Source: Cognaticolwellia beringensis
Lineage (GTDB): Bacteria > Pseudomonadota > Gammaproteobacteria > Enterobacterales > Alteromonadaceae
Length of the DNA stretch: 64,000 nt
Direction of reading: 5' to 3'
NCBI RefSeq assembly: GCF_002076895.1
Contig: NZ_CP020465.1
Span: forward strand, 1,178,001 to 1,242,000
Shown: piece after piece, positions 9,466 through 19,266 of the stretch
How the letters are laid out: the number at the start of each line of letters is the position of its first letter
How positions within the stretch are numbered: the stretch's first letter is position 1
The notes under the pieces: model-generated
The model's input: only the letters and a program-made list of their open reading frames with translations
Databases searched by the model: none
What the model was told of the DNA's origin: nothing
Position numbers and translations under genes: made by a program

Positions 9466-10128
9466 TTAAAGATATGCAATCAGTATAGTATAAATACCGT
9501 ATATTACGACCAACATAGCCGCTAGCTTTCTAAACAGTGTATGACTTAATAACGACTTAACACTGATAGTCCCTAAGGAAACTGACAGTAAAGCGGGCAA
9601 AGTGCCAAGACCAAAGAAAAACATGATCAAGGCGCCATTAAGTACATCTGCACTTGCTAATGACCAAGTTAACGTAGAGTAAACTAAGCCACAAGGTAAC
9701 CAACCCCATAGTGCGCCTAACGCGAAAGCACTTTTTATGTTTTTAATCGGAATAAACTTTTTGGTGTGTGGAGAAATATGTCGCCATATGTTTTTACCTA
9801 AATGCTCGACTCGGCTTAACCACATTAACCATTGTCCAAGGTATAAACCTAACAAGATAAGAAAAACCCCCGCGATAGTTTTTAATATCGCAACGGGAAA
9901 ACCAATATTTTTTGCGGCCATTGAACTGGTGAATGCGACTAGGGCGCCAATTAAGCTATAAGAGGCTATGCGGCCAAAGTTATAGGCAAATATAATGGCA
10001 TATTTTTTATGGCGAGCGGTATCAGATATCGCGGTGGTTAACATGGTACTGATACCACCACACATTACCACACAATGGCCAGAGCCTAGTAAACCGATAA
10101 CAAAGGCGGAAAAAAAATCAAGATTCAT
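9466..10128 (-). CDS. TauE/SafE-like (UreH-type) membrane transporter of the cco cluster
   Basis: About 220 residues with six hydrophobic segments. It opens with the conserved SAFVIGLLGSGHCVVMCGGI, in which the GHCxxMCGG motif marks the UreH/TauE-SafE branch found beside ccoS in many proteobacteria. It is annotated as a sulfite exporter family member but is thought to serve copper or cytochrome assembly in this setting, which is an inference from context. The ATG at 10128 is four bases past the ccoS stop, so the two are surely cotranscribed. An upstream in-frame start would overlap ccoS. Confidence 0.82.
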   Translation of the reverse strand: MNLDFFSAFVIGLLGSGHCVVMCGGISTMLTTAISDTARHKKYAIIFAYNFGRIASYSLIGALVAFTSSMAAKNIGFPVAILKTIAGVFLILLGLYLGQWLMWLSRVEHLGKNIWRHISPHTKKFIPIKNIKSAFALGALWGWLPCGLVYSTLTWSLASADVLNGALIMFFFGLGTLPALLSVSLGTISVKSLLSHTLFRKLAAMLVVIYGIYTILIAYL

Positions 10129-10132
10129 GGCG

Positions 10133-10408
10133 TTATTTATCGACCGGATTATTGACTTGACCTTTAGGCTTATTGCGCTCATTTTGTTGATTGTCTTTCA
10201 ACTCATGGTCTTTCAATTGTGTAACTTTAAGCGAAGCACTGTGACTTTTATCCTGACTGATTTTGTCGTTTTCATCATCAAATAAAATGCTCATGCCTTG
10301 CTTTTCTAAGTCATCAAATTGCTCGGTTTTTACTGCCCAAAAAAAGAGATAAATACCGATAGAAGTAAGTAAGACTGCAATGGGAATTAACACGTAAATT
10401 ATGCTCAT
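10133..10408 (-). CDS. ccoS: cbb3 oxidase maturation protein CcoS
   Basis: CcoS is a small inner-membrane protein needed for cofactor insertion into cbb3 oxidase. This 91-residue copy begins MSIIYVLIPIAVLLTSIGIYLFFWAVKTEQFDD-like, with one membrane helix and the conserved WAVKTEQFDDLE segment followed by an acidic patch. The tail after about residue 55 is charged and longer than in many homologues. Its ATG overlaps the ccoI stop by four bases, indicating translational coupling. Confidence 0.93.
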   Translation of the reverse strand: MSIIYVLIPIAVLLTSIGIYLFFWAVKTEQFDDLEKQGMSILFDDENDKISQDKSHSASLKVTQLKDHELKDNQQNERNKPKGQVNNPVDK

Positions 10409-12804
10409 TTTTTCAAAAGCCTTAATGAATTACTTACCACTAATATTGAACTGGCCGACATACCAATGACCGCCATGTATGGTGCTATATGCCCAGTCAC
10501 TGCTAACGGTAATACAATAGCATTATAGCCAAAAGCCCAGAGATAGTTTTGCTTTATAATGCGTGCCGTTCGTACCGAAACCTGTCGTAATGTTTGCACG
10601 CCTTTAAGCTTGTTGTTCAGTAATATCACATCGGCACCGTTTTTAGCAATATCAGTACCGCTACCCATCGCAATCGATAAATGCGCTGCGCCGAGCACAG
10701 GACTATCGTTTACACCGTCACCTATCATAGCGACAGTGTGTGTGGCTTGTTGCTGTTTTATGGCATTTACTTTGTCTTGAGCTGATAAGTTCGCTTGTAC
10801 ACTTTTAAGTTGCAGTATTGATTGTAATTTATTGCAGCCTTGCAGGTTATCGCCAGATAACATGGTGGTTTCAATGTCTTGTTGATGAAGAAACTCTATT
10901 AAGGGTTTAGCGTCATTTCGTAAACCATCATGCAAATAGAACTCAGCCACTAATGTCTCACCTTGCATTAATACACATTGCGCACTGTAAGCGGTATTTT
11001 GATTATCGTCCAGTAACCACGAACTTTTGCCAATGCGATAGTGTTGGTTGTTAACTTCACCAGAAATACCAGCGCCGGGGGCAACCACAACCTGAGTGGT
11101 GGTTTGGTTAAAATCACGATACGGGCTAAACGCTTTTGCCAACGGGTGAGCAGAATGTGCTTCTAATGCTGCTGCAATAGCGAGTACTTGTTGTTGACCT
11201 TCTAACGTATTCTCAGCTGAAAAATCACCATAAGTTTTTACCTTAACAAGGGAAAACTCACCGGTGGTTAAGGTGCCGGTTTTATCAAATGCCATCGCAT
11301 CGATTTCAGGCATAGTTTCCAATACGTGTGCGGACTTAATCATAATGCCTTCACGATTAAGGCGCGTAGTTGCACAGGTAAGTGCCGTAGGTGTAGCTAA
11401 CGACAAAGCACACGGGCAAGTAACCACCAAAACAGATAAGGTGATCCAAAAGGCTTCAGCAGGGGCATGTTGCATCCAATATATTGCAGTCATAATGGTT
11501 ACAATTAGAATAAGTGCAACAAAGTATTGGGCAATTTTATCAGACAACTTCGCCAACTTAGGTTTATGGCTTTGCGCATTTTCACTTAGGCGAATTAATT
11601 GGCTTAAAAAGGACTCTTGGTTATTGTGTTTAACTTTTGCGGTTAAATTGCTATCACCATTTATGGTGCCGGCAAATATGTTGTCTAACGTTGTTTTCTT
11701 TAGTGGCAGTTGCTCACCCGACAACATTGCTTCATTTATTTGACTTGTTCCAGTGATTATTTCACTGTCAGCAGGAATGGTTTCGCCTGGCTTTATCAAA
11801 ATAATATCGTCGGCTTTTAAATGATTTGCTGAAATAAAACGCTCAACACCTTGTTCAATTTTAGTCGCAGTCATCGGCATGAGTTTTAATAAATTTGCTG
11901 AAACATCCGCTGCACGACTACGGGCTCTAAATTCAAGAAACTTACCAATAAGTATGAGAAAGGTAAACATGGATACCGATTCGAAATACACTTCACCTTG
12001 TTGCGTAAATGTTGCCCAGCAGCTTGCTAAAAAGGCCAAAATAATCGCAATCGATACCGGTACATCCATCGAAAGTTGGCGAGCTTTTAAAGAAAAAAAT
12101 GCGCTTTTGTAAAAAGGATAAGCGCCATAGGTAACAATAGGTAAAGTTAAGAAGAAGCTCGCCCAGCGTAAATAAATAACATTATGTTCGGCCATATCTG
12201 AGAAAGCGCCAAAATATAAACCAAAGGCGATCATCATGACTTGCATCATTAAGATGCCGGAAATCCCTAAGCGTTTTATAAAGCTTTTTGCTTGTTTTTT
12301 ATTGATTTTTTCGGCGCTACTGGCCTTAAATGGCAGACCGTGATAGCCAATTTTATCGATTAAACTGAGTATCTCACTCAGTTTTACTTGGCTTTCTTGC
12401 CACTGTACGGTCGCTCTTTGTGTTGTAGCATTAACCGTGATCTTATTAATGCCATCGAGTTTGCTAACTTGCATTTCTATTAGCCACGCACAAGCTGAGC
12501 AGCTTATACCGTCAATGGTTAAAATTGTTTCTTTGAAGCCATCATGATAATAGGCAAACTCATTTTGTAAGCTTTCATCATCAAGTATTTCATTACGCTG
12601 CAGCTGTTCAGGGATTAATACTTCACCTTTTTGTGCTGGCGCACTGCGAAAGCGGTAATAGTCAGTTAAGCCATTATCGACAATAGTTTGTGCTACGGCC
12701 TGGCAACCTATGCAGCACATAGGTTGATTAATACTTTCAATATTTGTTAATAAATTAATACCATTGGGGACTGGCTCGCCACAATGAAAACAAGCTTTGC
12801 TCAT
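10405..12804 (-). CDS. ccoI: Copper-transporting P-type ATPase CcoI/FixI
   Basis: CcoI exports Cu(I) across the inner membrane to supply the CuB centre of cbb3 oxidase. The 799-residue protein starts with a Cys-rich metal-binding region (C5/C8 and CCIGC near 30-34). A heavy-metal-associated domain follows with CSAC at C102/C105. The eight-helix core carries the CPC transport motif near 463 and the DKTGT phosphorylation site near 505. The ATP hinge MIGDGVNDSP lies further on. It is preceded 27 bp upstream by fixH and overlaps ccoS. Confidence 0.95.
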   Translation of the reverse strand: MSKACFHCGEPVPNGINLLTNIESINQPMCCIGCQAVAQTIVDNGLTDYYRFRSAPAQKGEVLIPEQLQRNEILDDESLQNEFAYYHDGFKETILTIDGISCSACAWLIEMQVSKLDGINKITVNATTQRATVQWQESQVKLSEILSLIDKIGYHGLPFKASSAEKINKKQAKSFIKRLGISGILMMQVMMIAFGLYFGAFSDMAEHNVIYLRWASFFLTLPIVTYGAYPFYKSAFFSLKARQLSMDVPVSIAIILAFLASCWATFTQQGEVYFESVSMFTFLILIGKFLEFRARSRAADVSANLLKLMPMTATKIEQGVERFISANHLKADDIILIKPGETIPADSEIITGTSQINEAMLSGEQLPLKKTTLDNIFAGTINGDSNLTAKVKHNNQESFLSQLIRLSENAQSHKPKLAKLSDKIAQYFVALILIVTIMTAIYWMQHAPAEAFWITLSVLVVTCPCALSLATPTALTCATTRLNREGIMIKSAHVLETMPEIDAMAFDKTGTLTTGEFSLVKVKTYGDFSAENTLEGQQQVLAIAAALEAHSAHPLAKAFSPYRDFNQTTTQVVVAPGAGISGEVNNQHYRIGKSSWLLDDNQNTAYSAQCVLMQGETLVAEFYLHDGLRNDAKPLIEFLHQQDIETTMLSGDNLQGCNKLQSILQLKSVQANLSAQDKVNAIKQQQATHTVAMIGDGVNDSPVLGAAHLSIAMGSGTDIAKNGADVILLNNKLKGVQTLRQVSVRTARIIKQNYLWAFGYNAIVLPLAVTGHIAPYMAVIGMSASSILVVSNSLRLLKK

Positions 12805-12831
12805 TTATCTTTGCTCACTAATGCAGGCTAA

Positions 12832-13332
12832 TTAATTTGCTGTAGATGGATTCGGTTTCATGCTAATAAATTCAGATTGAGGCAGGGTCATCTCGGTTTG
12901 AATCTTCCAGTCATTTTCAAAAGAACTAATGGTCACACGCCACTTACCTGAAACATTTTGGTCCGCTTCAAAGTAATGAGTAAAGTTACCGTTACCATCA
13001 GCCGTTAACGCTAAATAAAAGTCTCTCTGCGCTAATGTAGGGTGATAAAAGTTAACATTCAATATGGGAAATTCTTTTTCGATACCTGTTGGTCGAATGA
13101 CGAGCTGATCATCAACAAGCTTCAAACCAAAACTCATGCCGAGTTTTTGTGCTTGTTTAATTTTGCCCAATTCCAAGTTGATAGCTTTACCTTTTTTATA
13201 GTAGTCGCCAACTACCAGTGGGTCGGGATCTGTATTGGCTATAATGAAAGTAGCAATACCGGCAACTACCGCCGTAAAAGGCAATATAAACACAAGCCAA
13301 GCCCAAGGCTCTTGATACCAAGATGTTTTCAT
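12832..13332 (-). CDS. FixH/CcoH family protein
   Basis: This 166-residue membrane-anchored protein has one N-terminal helix (PWAWLVFILPFTAVVAGIAT) and a periplasmic beta-rich domain. It holds the FixH hallmark DPLVVGDYYKKGKAIN just after the helix. FixH/CcoH proteins bind the cbb3 complex and help it assemble with CcoI. It leads the fixH-ccoI-ccoS-exporter-fnr run. It begins 100 bp past the ccoNOQP terminator, so it probably has its own promoter. No FNR box is visible in that gap. Confidence 0.88.
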   Translation of the reverse strand: MKTSWYQEPWAWLVFILPFTAVVAGIATFIIANTDPDPLVVGDYYKKGKAINLELGKIKQAQKLGMSFGLKLVDDQLVIRPTGIEKEFPILNVNFYHPTLAQRDFYLALTADGNGNFTHYFEADQNVSGKWRVTISSFENDWKIQTEMTLPQSEFISMKPNPSTAN

Positions 13333-13439
13333 TAAAATTTCTTCTTTGCTGAGAGAGCAGGCATTATACGACTTTTCTGAGGTAGGAACTATTAAAAAAC
13401 GGTAATTTTACAAACTTTAACCTAACCATCAGTCAAAAA

Positions 13440-13471
13440 AAAGCCTTGGCATATTAATATACCAAGGCTTT
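13440..13471 (-). terminator. Factor-independent terminator of ccoNOQP
   Basis: Arms AAAGCCTTGG and CCAAGGCTTT form a 10-bp stem with a 12-nt AT-rich loop. On the minus strand the stem is followed by a run of T. It lies 25 bp past the ccoP stop and separates the structural oxidase genes from the assembly genes. Confidence 0.92.
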
Positions 13472-13495
13472 GTTTTTAAAATGTATTTCTAATGT

Positions 13496-14476
13496 TTATT
13501 CTTGCGATAAGCTATATACATAAGCACTGATCACATGAATTTTTTGTTCACCTAGGATTTTATCCCACGCAGGCATAACACCAGCACGACCATTAGCGAT
13601 TGAAGATTCTACAGCACGCTGAGAACCACCATATAGCCAAATGTTATCGGTCAAGTTTGGTGCGCCTAAAGCAATGCCCATTTCAGCACTACCTTTACCT
13701 TCACTACCATGACAAGCCGCACACATAGCAAATTTAACTTTACCTGCTGCTGCAGCTTTAGGGTCAACTTCACGGCCACTTAAGCTCAACACGAATGCCG
13801 CCACTTCTTTAACGCCTTGCTCGCCGCCTAAAGCTGCGCTCCAAGCCATCATGCCATTAGCTTTACGACCATGCATAAGCGTGGCTTTTATCATTTCAGG
13901 TGAGCCACCATATAACCAGTCTTGGTCAGCTAAATTAGGAAAGCCAGTCGCGCCACGAGCATCAGAACCATGACATTGTGAACAGTTTTGTAAAAATAAC
14001 CGTTGGCCTACTTTACGAGCTGCCGTTGCTTCTTCATCGTTAGCAGTGGCTAAATCGATGATTTCACGTTTCGCATACGCGTCAAAAATTGGTCCGTATT
14101 TTTCATCAGCAGCAGCTACTTCACGGTCATATTGTACTAACATACCCGTTTCTTTTGCCAAAGCAGACTTTTCTTTAGACTCAGCTAAATTTAAAATACC
14201 TTGGTTAGAACTCTGCCAGCCAGAAAAGCCTTTCCAGCCACCCAAGCCATAAACCGCAATATAGAAAAAGCCCCAAAGAATGGTTAATAAAAAGAAATTA
14301 CTCCACCATTTCGGTAATGGATTATTTAATTCTTCTATACCATCAAAAACGTGACCTGTAGCCTCACCTTCAGGTACGCCTGCAAAGTTCTTTAAACACA
14401 TACGTAGCAATAGGTAACAACCTATCAATGTGCCAAGGGATAGAACTGATACCCATATAGTCCAGAAACTAGACAT
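13496..14476 (-). CDS. ccoP: cbb3 cytochrome c oxidase subunit III (CcoP)
   Basis: CcoP is the dihaem c-type subunit that passes electrons into the cbb3 oxidase. The 326-residue protein has two N-terminal membrane helices joined by the typical GHVFDGIEELNNPLPKWW segment. Two periplasmic cytochrome c domains follow, with haem motifs CSQCH and CAACH, each followed by a Met ligand region (MMAW and VMPAW). Its ATG overlaps the ccoQ stop by eight bases. Confidence 0.96.
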   Translation of the reverse strand: MSSFWTIWVSVLSLGTLIGCYLLLRMCLKNFAGVPEGEATGHVFDGIEELNNPLPKWWSNFFLLTILWGFFYIAVYGLGGWKGFSGWQSSNQGILNLAESKEKSALAKETGMLVQYDREVAAADEKYGPIFDAYAKREIIDLATANDEEATAARKVGQRLFLQNCSQCHGSDARGATGFPNLADQDWLYGGSPEMIKATLMHGRKANGMMAWSAALGGEQGVKEVAAFVLSLSGREVDPKAAAAGKVKFAMCAACHGSEGKGSAEMGIALGAPNLTDNIWLYGGSQRAVESSIANGRAGVMPAWDKILGEQKIHVISAYVYSLSQE

Positions 14477-14669
14477 TATTATTAGTCTCCTGTTTGTTAT
14501 TTTTGTCAGAGTGCTTTATTTCGGTTTCAGTTTTTTCTTCAAAAATTGAATTTGCCGCTTCATCAAACGCTGATTTGCGTTTTTTTGAATATGACCAAAC
14601 CACAATAACAATAAATAATGCCAATATTAATAGGGCAATAAGCCCTCTAAGCGTGCCGTAATCCATCAT
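14469..14669 (-). CDS. ccoQ: cbb3 oxidase subunit CcoQ
   Basis: A 66-residue protein with one membrane helix (LIALLILALFIVIVVW) and the family-typical SYSKKRKSAFDEAAN segment after it. CcoQ stabilises the assembled cbb3 complex, particularly in oxygen. It lies one base after ccoO and overlaps ccoP. Confidence 0.93.
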   Translation of the reverse strand: MMDYGTLRGLIALLILALFIVIVVWSYSKKRKSAFDEAANSIFEEKTETEIKHSDKNNKQETNNNV

Positions 14670-14670
14670 A

Positions 14671-15315
14671 TTATTTCAACGCATGACCAAGAGACTGTAA
14701 ATATGCAATTAATGCATCCATTTCTGTTTTACCTTTAACTGCTTTTTTTGCACCTGCAATATCAGTTTCAGAGTAAAGCGGAATAGCATTACCTTGCTCG
14801 TCTTTGTGGCTACGATTACGCGTTAAAAAGTTAAATGTAGATAACTTTTTAGCGGTTAATTCGCCGTCAAGCGTATTTTCCGCTAACCACTTAAATGAAG
14901 GCATATTCGACTCAGGAACAACTGAACGTGGGTCAAGTAAATGTGCACGATGCCAATCGTCACTATAACGACCACCAACACGAGCTAAATCAGGACCTGT
15001 ACGTTTTGAACCCCATAGAAATGGATGTTCCCAAACTTGTTCACCTGCCACTGAGTAATGGCCATAGCGTTCAGTTTCCGCACGAAAAGGACGGATCATT
15101 TGGCTATGACAAACATTACAACTTTCACGAATATAAATATCACGTCCTTCCATTTCTAGTGGCGTATAGGGGCGTAAATTATCGACTGGCGTATTCGTCG
15201 CTTTCTGAAAGAAAAGAGGCGTAATTTCTACTAAACCACCTACGCTTATCGCGAGGATGGTAAAAATAGCAAATAAGCCAACATTTTTTTCAAACTTTTC
15301 ATGTTTATTTTTCAT
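14671..15315 (-). CDS. ccoO: cbb3 oxidase subunit II (CcoO)
   Basis: CcoO is the monohaem c-type subunit. The protein (about 214 residues) has one N-terminal helix and a periplasmic cytochrome c domain. The haem site CNVCHS is followed by the conserved [18 protein letters not shown] and, later, the Met ligand region [10 protein letters not shown] set the start at the ATG at 15315 because TAAGGAG lies just upstream. An in-frame start at 15366 would overlap ccoN and lacks a ribosome site. Confidence 0.95.
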   Translation of the reverse strand: MKNKHEKFEKNVGLFAIFTILAISVGGLVEITPLFFQKATNTPVDNLRPYTPLEMEGRDIYIRESCNVCHSQMIRPFRAETERYGHYSVAGEQVWEHPFLWGSKRTGPDLARVGGRYSDDWHRAHLLDPRSVVPESNMPSFKWLAENTLDGELTAKKLSTFNFLTRNRSHKDEQGNAIPLYSETDIAGAKKAVKGKTEMDALIAYLQSLGHALK

Positions 15316-15325
15316 CGTTGGCTCC

Positions 15326-16747
15326 TTAAGCTGCTTTAATTGCTTCAAGACTATTGTCTTTAGCATAAATTGTTTTGAACATGTTAAAAGCCATTAGAAT
15401 AAAGCCAGAAACAATTAATACACCACCAATAAAACGGATGAAGTAGAAAGGATACGAGGCTGTTAAACTTTCAACAAAGCTGTAAGTTAAGGTACCGTCA
15501 GTATTAACCGCACGCCACATTAACCCTTGCATTACACCAGAAATCCACATTGCAACAATATATAAAACAACACCAGATGTATGTAGCCAGAAGTGAACGT
15601 TGATTAAGCGAACGCTGAACATGCGACCTTGGTTAAATAACACAGGAATTAGGTGGTACATAGCACCAATGGATACCATAGCAACCCAGCCTAGTGCACC
15701 AGAGTGAACGTGACCAATAGTCCAGTCAGTATAATGCGAAAGGGCATTTACCGACTTGATTGCCATCATCGGGCCTTCAAATGTCGACATACCGTAGAAA
15801 GACAATGAAACAATTAGGAAGCGAAGAATAGGATCATAACGCAGCTTATGCCATGCGCCAGAAAGCGTCATTATACCGTTAATCATTCCGCCCCAAGAGG
15901 GTAAGAACAATACGATTGACATAACCATACCCACTGATTGTGCCCAATCAGGCAGTGCAGTGTAATGTAGATGATGAGGGCCTGCCCAAATGTATAATGA
16001 AATCAATGCCCAAAAATGAACAATAGATAAACGGTAAGAGTAAACAGGGCGCTCAGCTTGTTTTGGTACGAAATAGTACATCATACCTAAGAAACCAGCG
16101 GTTAATAGAAAGCCTACGGCATTATGTCCATACCACCACTGCATCATGGCATCAATAGCACCAGGATATATGGAGTAAGACTTCATCATAGAAACTGGAA
16201 TCACCATACTGTTGCCAATATGCAATACTGCAACGGTGAGAATAAAGCCACCAAAGAACCAGTTAGCAACATAAATATGAGATGTTTTACGGTTAATCAA
16301 GGTACCAAAAAATACAATGGCGTAACTAATCCAAACAACGGCGATTAAAATATCAATTGGCCATTCTAACTCAGCGTATTCTTTACTCGATGTATAACCC
16401 ATAGGTAAAGTGATTACTGCAAGCACAATAACGGCTTGCCAACCCCAAAAGGTAAAGGCTGCTAATTTGCCACCAAAGAGTGCGGTTTTACAGGTTCGCT
16501 GTACCACATAGTATGATGTTGCAAACAGTGCACTGGTACCGAAAGCAAAAATTACCGCATTGGTATGCAGCGGGCGAAGACGAGAATAGGTTAACCAAGG
16601 TGTTTCAAAGTTTAGTGCTGGCCAAATTAATTGCGCCGCAATAAGAACACCTACAAGAGTACCAACGATCCCCCAAATAACTGTCATTACGGTGAATTGA
16701 CGCACCACATTGTAGTTATAGGACGGATGATCAAGCGTTGTTGTCAT
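15326..16747 (-). CDS. ccoN: cbb3 cytochrome c oxidase subunit I (CcoN)
   Basis: CcoN is the catalytic haem-copper subunit that reduces oxygen and pumps protons. All ligands can be seen in the 473-residue, twelve-helix protein. They are the low-spin haem His in [11 protein letters not shown], the CuB ligands in WYGHNAVGF and GPHHLHYT, and the haem b3 and b His residues in [10 protein letters not shown]. Known cbb3 enzymes have high oxygen affinity and support growth at low oxygen. It is the first gene of ccoNOQP and lies downstream of a perfect FNR box. Confidence 0.97.
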   Translation of the reverse strand: MTTTLDHPSYNYNVVRQFTVMTVIWGIVGTLVGVLIAAQLIWPALNFETPWLTYSRLRPLHTNAVIFAFGTSALFATSYYVVQRTCKTALFGGKLAAFTFWGWQAVIVLAVITLPMGYTSSKEYAELEWPIDILIAVVWISYAIVFFGTLINRKTSHIYVANWFFGGFILTVAVLHIGNSMVIPVSMMKSYSIYPGAIDAMMQWWYGHNAVGFLLTAGFLGMMYYFVPKQAERPVYSYRLSIVHFWALISLYIWAGPHHLHYTALPDWAQSVGMVMSIVLFLPSWGGMINGIMTLSGAWHKLRYDPILRFLIVSLSFYGMSTFEGPMMAIKSVNALSHYTDWTIGHVHSGALGWVAMVSIGAMYHLIPVLFNQGRMFSVRLINVHFWLHTSGVVLYIVAMWISGVMQGLMWRAVNTDGTLTYSFVESLTASYPFYFIRFIGGVLIVSGFILMAFNMFKTIYAKDNSLEAIKAA

Positions 16748-17294
16748 TTTAATTGTTCCGTTACTAGGTTAGGTTTTGCAATTTTGTATAAAAAAGAGAC
16801 TTTTTCATGAAAAAATGCTGAGAAGCCGTGATAAATGTTACACCCGCAAACGAGTTGTTTCAGAATCTATGTGATTTTACCTTTCGCCCATGCCATAAAT
16901 CAACCGCAAAGCTTGATTTAAATCAACAAAAAAATATTTGTGGTCATAATCTTGTTAAATATATTAATTTAACCCACTAAATTAATTGTTGTAGCTATAA
17001 AAGGTTAGCTTTAAAAACAGCGTAATTTCATTAGCAAAGTGAGACAGATAGTGAGCTAGAATGTGTTTTAAATTCACACGAAATATTTTAGAACAATTAT
17101 AAGGTTTATACTATTTAGCGCTCGAACTACCTGCGCTTGCTTATTTATAGAACTTTTTGAGATTATTGTTGTTAAAAATTATAACGCGGATAACCAATCT
17201 AAGTTTTTTATAGGTAAACTCTGGTAAAAAATCATAAATTATCAACTTGGTTTGTGTATCATGACCAGCAAATATCTTTCTTTTATCCCATGCA
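16748..17294. other. Divergent intergenic region upstream of ccoN
   Basis: This 547-bp AT-rich region separates ccoN (leftward) from a lipoprotein gene (rightward). Its one clear element is the FNR box at 16913. The remainder shows no reading frame with a ribosome site and no RNA gene that I can recognise. Confidence 0.5.
16913..16926. promoter_or_regulatory. FNR box upstream of ccoNOQP
   Basis: TTGATTTAAATCAA is a perfect match to TTGATNNNNATCAA and a perfect palindrome, 166 bp upstream of the ccoN ATG. FNR-type activation of cbb3 genes is well established in proteobacteria, and fnr is in the same cluster. Confidence 0.85.
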
Positions 17295-17918
17295 ATGAAT
17301 ATTACCGAGAAACTAACCCAACCTATGTTGTTGATACTGTTATTGCCTCTGCTAGCAATAATACTAGTAGCTTGCAGTCCGCAGGATACAAACACTAACA
17401 TAGCGGGTGATATTACCCCACGTACTGCCCAGTGCATTGCTCAGCAAAGCCAATGCCAATTCGACATAGCTGGTGGGCAGGTTCACGTGTTATTTGATGT
17501 CGAAAAAATAGTGGCTGAGCAATCGTTTAATATGGTGCTGAATTACCAGGGGAACGAAACACTAAAAAATATCAGCGGTTATCTTGAAGGTGTTGACATG
17601 TTCATGGGGAAAATACCGTTATTTATTGAGCCGCAGATATCTGAGCGTTTGATAGATGACAGCGCAAAGGCGGATTTAAAGGCATCAGCTAATGATATAA
17701 GTCAGTCACAACTGGATATTACACAAGGAATTACACAAGGGGTTAAACAAGATGTTAACCACGTAGTTAACCACTTAGTTAGCCAAGTATTTCAAGCCGA
17801 AGTATTAGTGGGCAGTTGTTCAGTCGAGCACATGACATGGCGAATTTGGTTAACCTTTACCACTAATAAAAATAAAACATTTACTAAAATGTTCACAGTG
17901 CCAAGCTACCGTATTTAA
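17295..17918 (+). CDS. Hypothetical lipoprotein divergent from ccoN
   Basis: I do not recognise a named family. The 207-residue protein has a hydrophobic N-terminal segment ending in a lipobox-like ILVAC, then QSQCQFDIAGGQVHVLFDVEKI and a beta-rich region. A low-complexity stretch rich in Gln, Val, Asn and His (about residues 140-165) has an ITQGITQG repeat and looks like a small in-frame expansion. The C-terminus around GSCSVEHMTWRIWL resembles copper- or respiration-linked small lipoproteins, but that is only an impression. Its divergence from ccoN suggests a respiratory link. Confidence 0.6.
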   Translation: MNITEKLTQPMLLILLLPLLAIILVACSPQDTNTNIAGDITPRTAQCIAQQSQCQFDIAGGQVHVLFDVEKIVAEQSFNMVLNYQGNETLKNISGYLEGVDMFMGKIPLFIEPQISERLIDDSAKADLKASANDISQSQLDITQGITQGVKQDVNHVVNHLVSQVFQAEVLVGSCSVEHMTWRIWLTFTTNKNKTFTKMFTVPSYRI

Positions 17919-18105
17919 GTATTTAAGTAAGTATAAACCTTACTCTACTGACTCAAGTCCGTAAACTAGACCCTATATTTACACTAGCGAGTGATTATCC
18001 TTAATTACTCGCCTGATGCACTTTTTAATCACTATCTTAGTGTATAGCCGCCAGACCAGTCTATTTAGCATTGCTTTTAAATTCGACGTATTAAACTGTA
18101 ATTTA

Positions 18106-18726
18106 TCAAATAGTTGCTAACCATATAGCGACTAAGATCATTAAGCTTCCTGATATTTTATTGAGCAATTGAACATTATTACGTTTGGTTAATACTTTGC
18201 CGATAGTTTTTCCACCTGTGGCATAAATAGTCATGCAGATAAATTCTGACATTAAAATTACCGCAACTAAAATACTCAATTGTGGCATCAGTGGTAATGT
18301 TTGGCTGATAAAAGGAGGTAACAACGAAATCATAAACGCCCAACCTTTAGGATTGGCTATAGCGGTAAAAAAACCTTGTTGGAATAAACTGCGCTTCTTA
18401 ATTGAGTGTAAGTGTTGATTTGAATCAGTAGCAAGTTTGCCTTTAGCTCGCCACATATTAACACCAACATATAATAAATATAACGCACCTAGAATCTTAA
18501 AGCCTTGAAACAATTGAGGCCATTTAGTCATTATTGTTGCCACGCCGAGCACCGACGCTACTGCTACGGTAGCGACACCCAATAACTCACCATACATCAT
18601 CCAAAATGTTTTTCTCACCCCAATAGTGATGCCCAAGCTCATCGCTAAAGTCATACACATACCGGGTGTTATGCTAACAATAAAGAATGTTGGAATAAAA
18701 AGACTAAGTAGCGTGAAATCAATCAA
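18106..18726 (-). CDS. LysE family amino-acid exporter
   Basis: The 206-residue protein has about six hydrophobic segments and the family pattern: an early SITPGMCMTLAMSLGI, a central LLYVGVNMWRAKGK, and FFTAIANPKGWAFMISLLPPF. LysE/RhtB proteins export amino acids such as lysine, arginine, homoserine or threonine; the substrate here is unknown. The frame begins with TTG at 18726 with only a weak GGAACC upstream. No ATG near that point gives the normal N-terminus. The gene is monocistronic. Confidence 0.88.
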   Translation of the reverse strand: MIDFTLLSLFIPTFFIVSITPGMCMTLAMSLGITIGVRKTFWMMYGELLGVATVAVASVLGVATIMTKWPQLFQGFKILGALYLLYVGVNMWRAKGKLATDSNQHLHSIKKRSLFQQGFFTAIANPKGWAFMISLLPPFISQTLPLMPQLSILVAVILMSEFICMTIYATGGKTIGKVLTKRNNVQLLNKISGSLMILVAIWLATI

Positions 18727-18993
18727 GGTGGTAGGTTCCAGAGATAATGAATAAATCGTAGATAATAGCGTAACTTAACTTAGGATTAAAAACTAAAATA
18801 TAAAATTTTTATTAAACCATAGGTTTTTTTCATAAAAAGCGCATAATGATAGAGTGCTTGAAGAAAAAGTATCCGGAAATAGGAATTCATCAAACTGCCA
18901 GTTTTCTATAAAAATAACACCGTGTATGAGGTGGATAAATAGTTTTAATCGACAAAAATTAGAACGGTTATCTACTACAGTCGGAGTAATCTT

Positions 18994-19266
18994 ATGCTAA
19001 TACATAAAAATTATCATTTAACTATTTATGCCCCGAAATACTGCACTAACATAGTTAAATATGCGTTATTGTCAGCAGCCATATTCCTAGCAAGTGGCTG
19101 TGCATCTTTAGGCGTAGAGCCTTGGGAACGAGACTTATTAGCAAAAGACGAAATGGCATTAACATCCTCTCCAATCGATTCAGCCTTAGACGATCACATT
19201 TATTTCAGTAAAGAAGCCTCAAGTGGCGGCAAAAGTTTTGGTGGCGGAGGTTGCGGATGCAATTAA
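18994..19266 (+). CDS. DUF4266 lipoprotein
   Basis: A 90-residue predicted lipoprotein. It has a hydrophobic signal with the lipobox ASGC, then the DUF4266 core VEPWERDLLAKDEMAL, a DDHIYFSKEA segment and the characteristic Gly/Cys tail GGGGCGCN. The terminal Cys-Gly-Cys could bind metal or a cofactor, but this is not shown. It overlaps the DUF3570 gene and sits at the head of a DUF4266-DUF3570-apbE operon. Confidence 0.88.
   Translation: MLIHKNYHLTIYAPKYCTNIVKYALLSAAIFLASGCASLGVEPWERDLLAKDEMALTSSPIDSALDDHIYFSKEASSGGKSFGGGGCGCN

Noticed and set aside
11264..11743. A 159-residue plus-strand frame
   Set aside because: It is fully antisense to ccoI, whose motifs are intact in the other strand.
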